Positions 61,430 to 64,000 of a stretch of 64,000 bases of DNA are shown piece after piece (within the stretch, counting starts at the first letter, position 1; each line of letters starts with the position of its first letter). The notes beneath the pieces are model-generated. The model saw nothing but the letters and a program-made list of their open reading frames with translations. It was not told the DNA's origin and did not search any database. Origin of the DNA: Shewanella canadensis. Lineage in GTDB: Bacteria; Pseudomonadota; Gammaproteobacteria; Enterobacterales; Shewanellaceae. The position numbers and the translations under genes were made by a program. The DNA lies in contig NZ_RXNU01000001.1 of the NCBI RefSeq assembly GCF_003966225.1, forward strand, positions 496,001 to 560,000, given 5' to 3'.

Positions 61430-61691
61430 TACCAATCGGTATAAGAAAGTGATCTACTCAGAGTTTTTTTGGCAAACTAATTCAAGGCGAATGGGTGAAG
61501 GAATGGTGCTCCCTTGTGAAGTCATTAAACGCAGAAGTAGGCAGCCAAAAACACTCCTGAAAGGCGAGTTTTAGCGCTTCCTATGTCGTGTTAACGAGCT
61601 TAAACGTAGAATAACTATGTTCTTCACTCGTTGCCTTGCCTAGAAAACGCTAAATTCTCGCTGAGCGAACACATCTTTATACTGATTGGTA
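61430..61691. mobile_element. MITE-like element, copy 2
   Basis: A 262-bp non-coding unit. It opens TACCAATCGGTATAAG and the reverse complement of its end is TACCAATCAGTATAAA, giving terminal inverted repeats; a TTCGCTCAGCGAGA palindrome lies just inside one end. Its reverse complement shares ordered blocks with copy 1 at 15418-15681, so the two lie in opposite orientation. It contains no gene. Confidence 0.75.
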
Positions 61692-62078
61692 TAACCTCTC
61701 ATTGTGTTGCATTATTGTTAACGCGGTCGTACGCAGCCCATAAATGCTGGGGGTTAGTGATCTTTGTTGCGCGCTTGTGGCTTTAATGTTTTGTTTCCGG
61801 TGCTGTTTGTTCCCGTTTTGAGCCGTTTCCTTGTCAAACTCTGATGATTTTGGTAATAGTATGCCTCCGGGACCTGGTTTCTAACCCAGTTTCGGCTAGG
61901 TAAACCAGTTTTAAACAATTTTAGCGTCAGATATTCCCGCTTCTGTTCATAAACTCGCCAAGTATCGGCCAAATTTACCACGGACCCGTGTAATTGAAAG
62001 TTTACACACAATTTTTTATCTCTATGTTAGTGGTGCCTGTGATGGGCGTAATAATTTGAGATCGTTAAAAAACACAAG
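61692..62078. other. brnQ upstream region
   Basis: A 387-bp non-coding spacer. CTGGTTT and AAACCAG (about 61876-61911) face each other, with smaller stems inside. Nothing else was recognised; it presumably holds the brnQ promoter. Confidence 0.35.
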
Positions 62079-63425
62079 ATGATGGGGCAAAAAGTGCAAA
62101 ATAAACAGATGACTATGGGTGATACCTTAGGGTTAGGGTTTATGACCTTCGCTTTCTTTTTAGGAGCGGGTAACCTGATTTTTCCACCTCTAGCTGGCTT
62201 CATGGCTGGTGAGAATATGACACTGGCCATGATTGGCTTCCTGATCACCGCTGTGACCTTACCTCTGATAACGCTGATTGCCGTAGCTAAAGCAAACGGT
62301 AAAGTGATGGGGCTTTTGCCTGCGTTCGCCGCCACGGCTTTTGCCGTCGCCATCTATATCGTTATAGGTCCTGCTTTTGCCGCTCCTCGTGCCGGGCTTG
62401 TCGCTTACGAGATGGGCTTTAAGCCCTTCCTGGAAGATAGCAGCGCGACCTTTATGGTGGCGGGGATCACTCTAAATGTATCTCAACTGATTTATTCGGT
62501 GATTTTCTTTGGTGGCGCCATGTTACTCTCGCTCTATCCGGGTAAGTTGCTCGATAGTGTCGGTAAGGTGTTGACCCCTATCATGCTGATACTGCTGGTC
62601 GGTTTAGCTGCCTCTGTATTCCTCTTACCCGGCGCAGAAGTGGGTCAAGCCGTTGGTGATTATCAGTCTAGCCCGTTAACTAAAGGGATCCTGGAAGGTT
62701 ACAACACCATGGATACTCTGGCGTCGCTGATCTTCGGTATGCTGATCATCGATATCCTTCGCAGAAAAGGGGTGAGTGATAGTAAACAGCAGACTAAGTA
62801 TCTGATAAGAGCTGCATTAATTGCCGCCGCCGGACTCGCATTCGTCTATATCTCACTTTTTTATCTTGGTGCGACAGCCGGTGATATCGCCGTTGGTGCC
62901 GATAATGGTGGTGTGATTTTAACCAATTATGTGAATCATGAGTTTGGCAGTCTGGGGCAGATACTACTGGCTGCCGTCGTTACTCTGGCCTGTCTGACGA
63001 CGGTTATCGGTCTGGTTACTGCCTGCTCCGAGTTTTTTAATGAGTTATTTACCAAGATCTCTTACCGTAAGTTTGTCATTCTCATCAGTGTTATATGTGC
63101 AACCGTTGCGAATGTTGGTTTGTCACAACTGATCAGTATCAGCGTGCCTGTACTCTATACCATCTATCCGGTGGCTATCGCTTTGGTTGCCGTGACCTTC
63201 CTGACCGAGAAATTCTCTATGCCGGAGTTTTCTCATCGTATCGTGTTGAGCGTTGCTCTGTTATTCGGTGTTATCGACGGATTGAAGGCTGCGGGTATGG
63301 ATATCACTTTGACCGACTTTATGCCTCTTCATAATGAAGGCATGGCTTGGTTACTGCCGACTGCTTTGACTATCCTGGCTTGTCTGTTCATTAAAAAGCC
63401 GAAGTCAGAGCCGTTATTGAACTGA
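62079..63425 (+). CDS. brnQ: Branched-chain amino acid:Na+ symporter BrnQ
   Basis: A 448-residue LIVCS-family transporter with about 12 membrane helices. GLGFMTFAFFLGAGNLIFPP at the N-terminus, GPAFAAPRAGLVAYEMG and NVGLSQLISISVPVLYTIYP are the conserved segments. It imports leucine, isoleucine and valine with sodium. Starts are uncertain: ATG 62079, 62082 and 62109 are all in frame and none has a clear ribosome-binding site. A strong terminator follows, and xerD begins 111 bp beyond. Confidence 0.92.
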   Translation: MMGQKVQNKQMTMGDTLGLGFMTFAFFLGAGNLIFPPLAGFMAGENMTLAMIGFLITAVTLPLITLIAVAKANGKVMGLLPAFAATAFAVAIYIVIGPAFAAPRAGLVAYEMGFKPFLEDSSATFMVAGITLNVSQLIYSVIFFGGAMLLSLYPGKLLDSVGKVLTPIMLILLVGLAASVFLLPGAEVGQAVGDYQSSPLTKGILEGYNTMDTLASLIFGMLIIDILRRKGVSDSKQQTKYLIRAALIAAAGLAFVYISLFYLGATAGDIAVGADNGGVILTNYVNHEFGSLGQILLAAVVTLACLTTVIGLVTACSEFFNELFTKISYRKFVILISVICATVANVGLSQLISISVPVLYTIYPVAIALVAVTFLTEKFSMPEFSHRIVLSVALLFGVIDGLKAAGMDITLTDFMPLHNEGMAWLLPTALTILACLFIKKPKSEPLLN

Positions 63426-63461
63426 TTACCTTTCGTCACTAAGCTGGCTTGGGTATATAAT

Positions 63462-63494
63462 AAGGCGTAGCTGTTTTCAGCTACGCCTTTTTTA
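63462..63494 (+). terminator. brnQ terminator
   Basis: AAGGCGTAGCTG and CAGCTACGCCTT form a perfect 12-bp stem around TTTT, followed by TTTTT. It lies 37 bp after the brnQ stop. Confidence 0.95.
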
Positions 63495-63536
63495 TTAAAA
63501 TTTCTGTCAAGTATGTTAAATCACTAAGGAAACAGA

Positions 63537-64000
63537 TTGACCGAGTCAAGAGAAGAAGCCTATTGCCCCGATCCTCTGATCGAACTATTTCTCGATGACT
63601 TGTGGTCGAGCCGCGGCTTGAGCGATAACACATTGTCCGCCTACCGGACCGATCTCAATCATTTTGACCGTCATACTCAGCGCTCTGGCCAACAATTGAC
63701 CGAAGTTTCTCAGGAGGGGATCCGGGGTTATCTGGATATCCGCTTCGAAAAGGGGTTTGCCCGTACCAGCAGTGCCAGATTGGTGAGTAGTCTCAGGCGC
63801 TTCTATGGCTTCTTGGTTATCTGTAAGAAGATTGAGATTAACCCTACTGCGCAGATCAAATCGCCAAAGATTGCCCGTAAGCTCCCGGGATCACTCAGTG
63901 AGTCCGATGTCGACAGGTTACTCTCTGAGCCCGATGTTGAGGACTCGATAGAGTGCCGGGATAAGGCGATGTTAGAGCTACTTTATGCCACAGGATTGCG
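63537..64000 (+). CDS. xerD: Tyrosine recombinase XerD, N-terminal part (partial)
   Basis: The first 154 codons of a tyrosine recombinase run off the window end. The core-binding domain LIELFLDDLWSSRGLSDNTL, SAYRTDLNHF and TSSARLVSSLRRFYGFL, then LSESDVDRLLSEPDVED and RDKAMLELLYATGLR with the first catalytic Arg, align with E. coli XerD. XerD with XerC resolves chromosome dimers at dif. TTG 63537 is chosen as start since AAGGA lies six bases before it and no ATG is nearby. Confidence 0.92.
   Translation, partial: MTESREEAYCPDPLIELFLDDLWSSRGLSDNTLSAYRTDLNHFDRHTQRSGQQLTEVSQEGIRGYLDIRFEKGFARTSSARLVSSLRRFYGFLVICKKIEINPTAQIKSPKIARKLPGSLSESDVDRLLSEPDVEDSIECRDKAMLELLYATGL

Overview
This 64 kb window looks like a chromosomal segment of a marine gammaproteobacterium, most likely Shewanella. 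The evidence is E. coli-like housekeeping proteins (RlhA, Tas, SdaC/SdaA, Epd, MetK, SrmB, TrmN6, BrnQ, XerD), many c-di-GMP and chemotaxis-type signalling proteins, c-type cytochromes, and a lipoprotein resembling the N-terminal domain of OmcA/MtrC-type cytochromes. No tRNA, rRNA, prophage, CRISPR array or transposase gene was seen. The species assignment is inference.

Layout. 0-6.9 kb: end of a glucosamine-6-phosphate deaminase gene, a 7TMR diguanylate cyclase, an iodotyrosine-deiodinase-like nitroreductase with a cupin, rlhA, a PH-domain protein, a decayed ATPase and a small monooxygenase. 6.9-12 kb (minus strand): csdE and csdA, tas, a MarR-GNAT fusion and yjjX. 12-24 kb: the serine uptake and deamination pair sdaC-sdaA, an EAL phosphodiesterase, acetyltransferases, a dicarboxylate/amino-acid symporter, a META lipoprotein and two tandem GAF/degenerate-GGDEF paralogues. 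24-32.4 kb: a very large MCP with a periplasmic haem motif and nine HAMP units, then a LuxR-type regulator divergent from a flavoprotein dehydrogenase and a ThDP enzyme. 32.4-41.3 kb: bax and metK on the minus strand, then the carbon-metabolism run tkt-epd-pgk-fba. 41.3-54.4 kb: a DUF481 outer-membrane protein, two paralogous ToxR/MarT-like plus FidL-like pairs flanking a group II intron and a Tat-exported split-Soret-type cytochrome operon, then a conserved membrane protein, a sensor with a degenerate GGDEF domain and a radical SAM protein. 54.5-64 kb: an RND efflux operon, srmB, trmN6, brnQ and the start of xerD.

Mobile and repetitive DNA is the most unusual part. Arrays of 7-bp units related to RASYTAB lie at five intergenic sites, with a sixth AT-rich period-7 tract upstream of pgk. 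Two roughly 263-bp copies of one MITE-like element, a REP-type hairpin, a 96-bp nested hairpin element and an apparently complete group II intron are also present. The intron begins 15 bp after the most degenerate heptamer array.

Functional links. csdA and csdE form a sulfur-transfer pair. sdaC and sdaA import serine and convert it to pyruvate. tkt, epd, pgk and fba cover central carbon metabolism, with metK divergent behind a MetJ-box-like site. The cytochrome operon is divergent from one membrane-bound regulator pair and close to the other, which suggests regulation by envelope state. Starts were chosen by ribosome-binding sites and homologue N-termini. All functional names rest on remembered family motifs, not on database searches.
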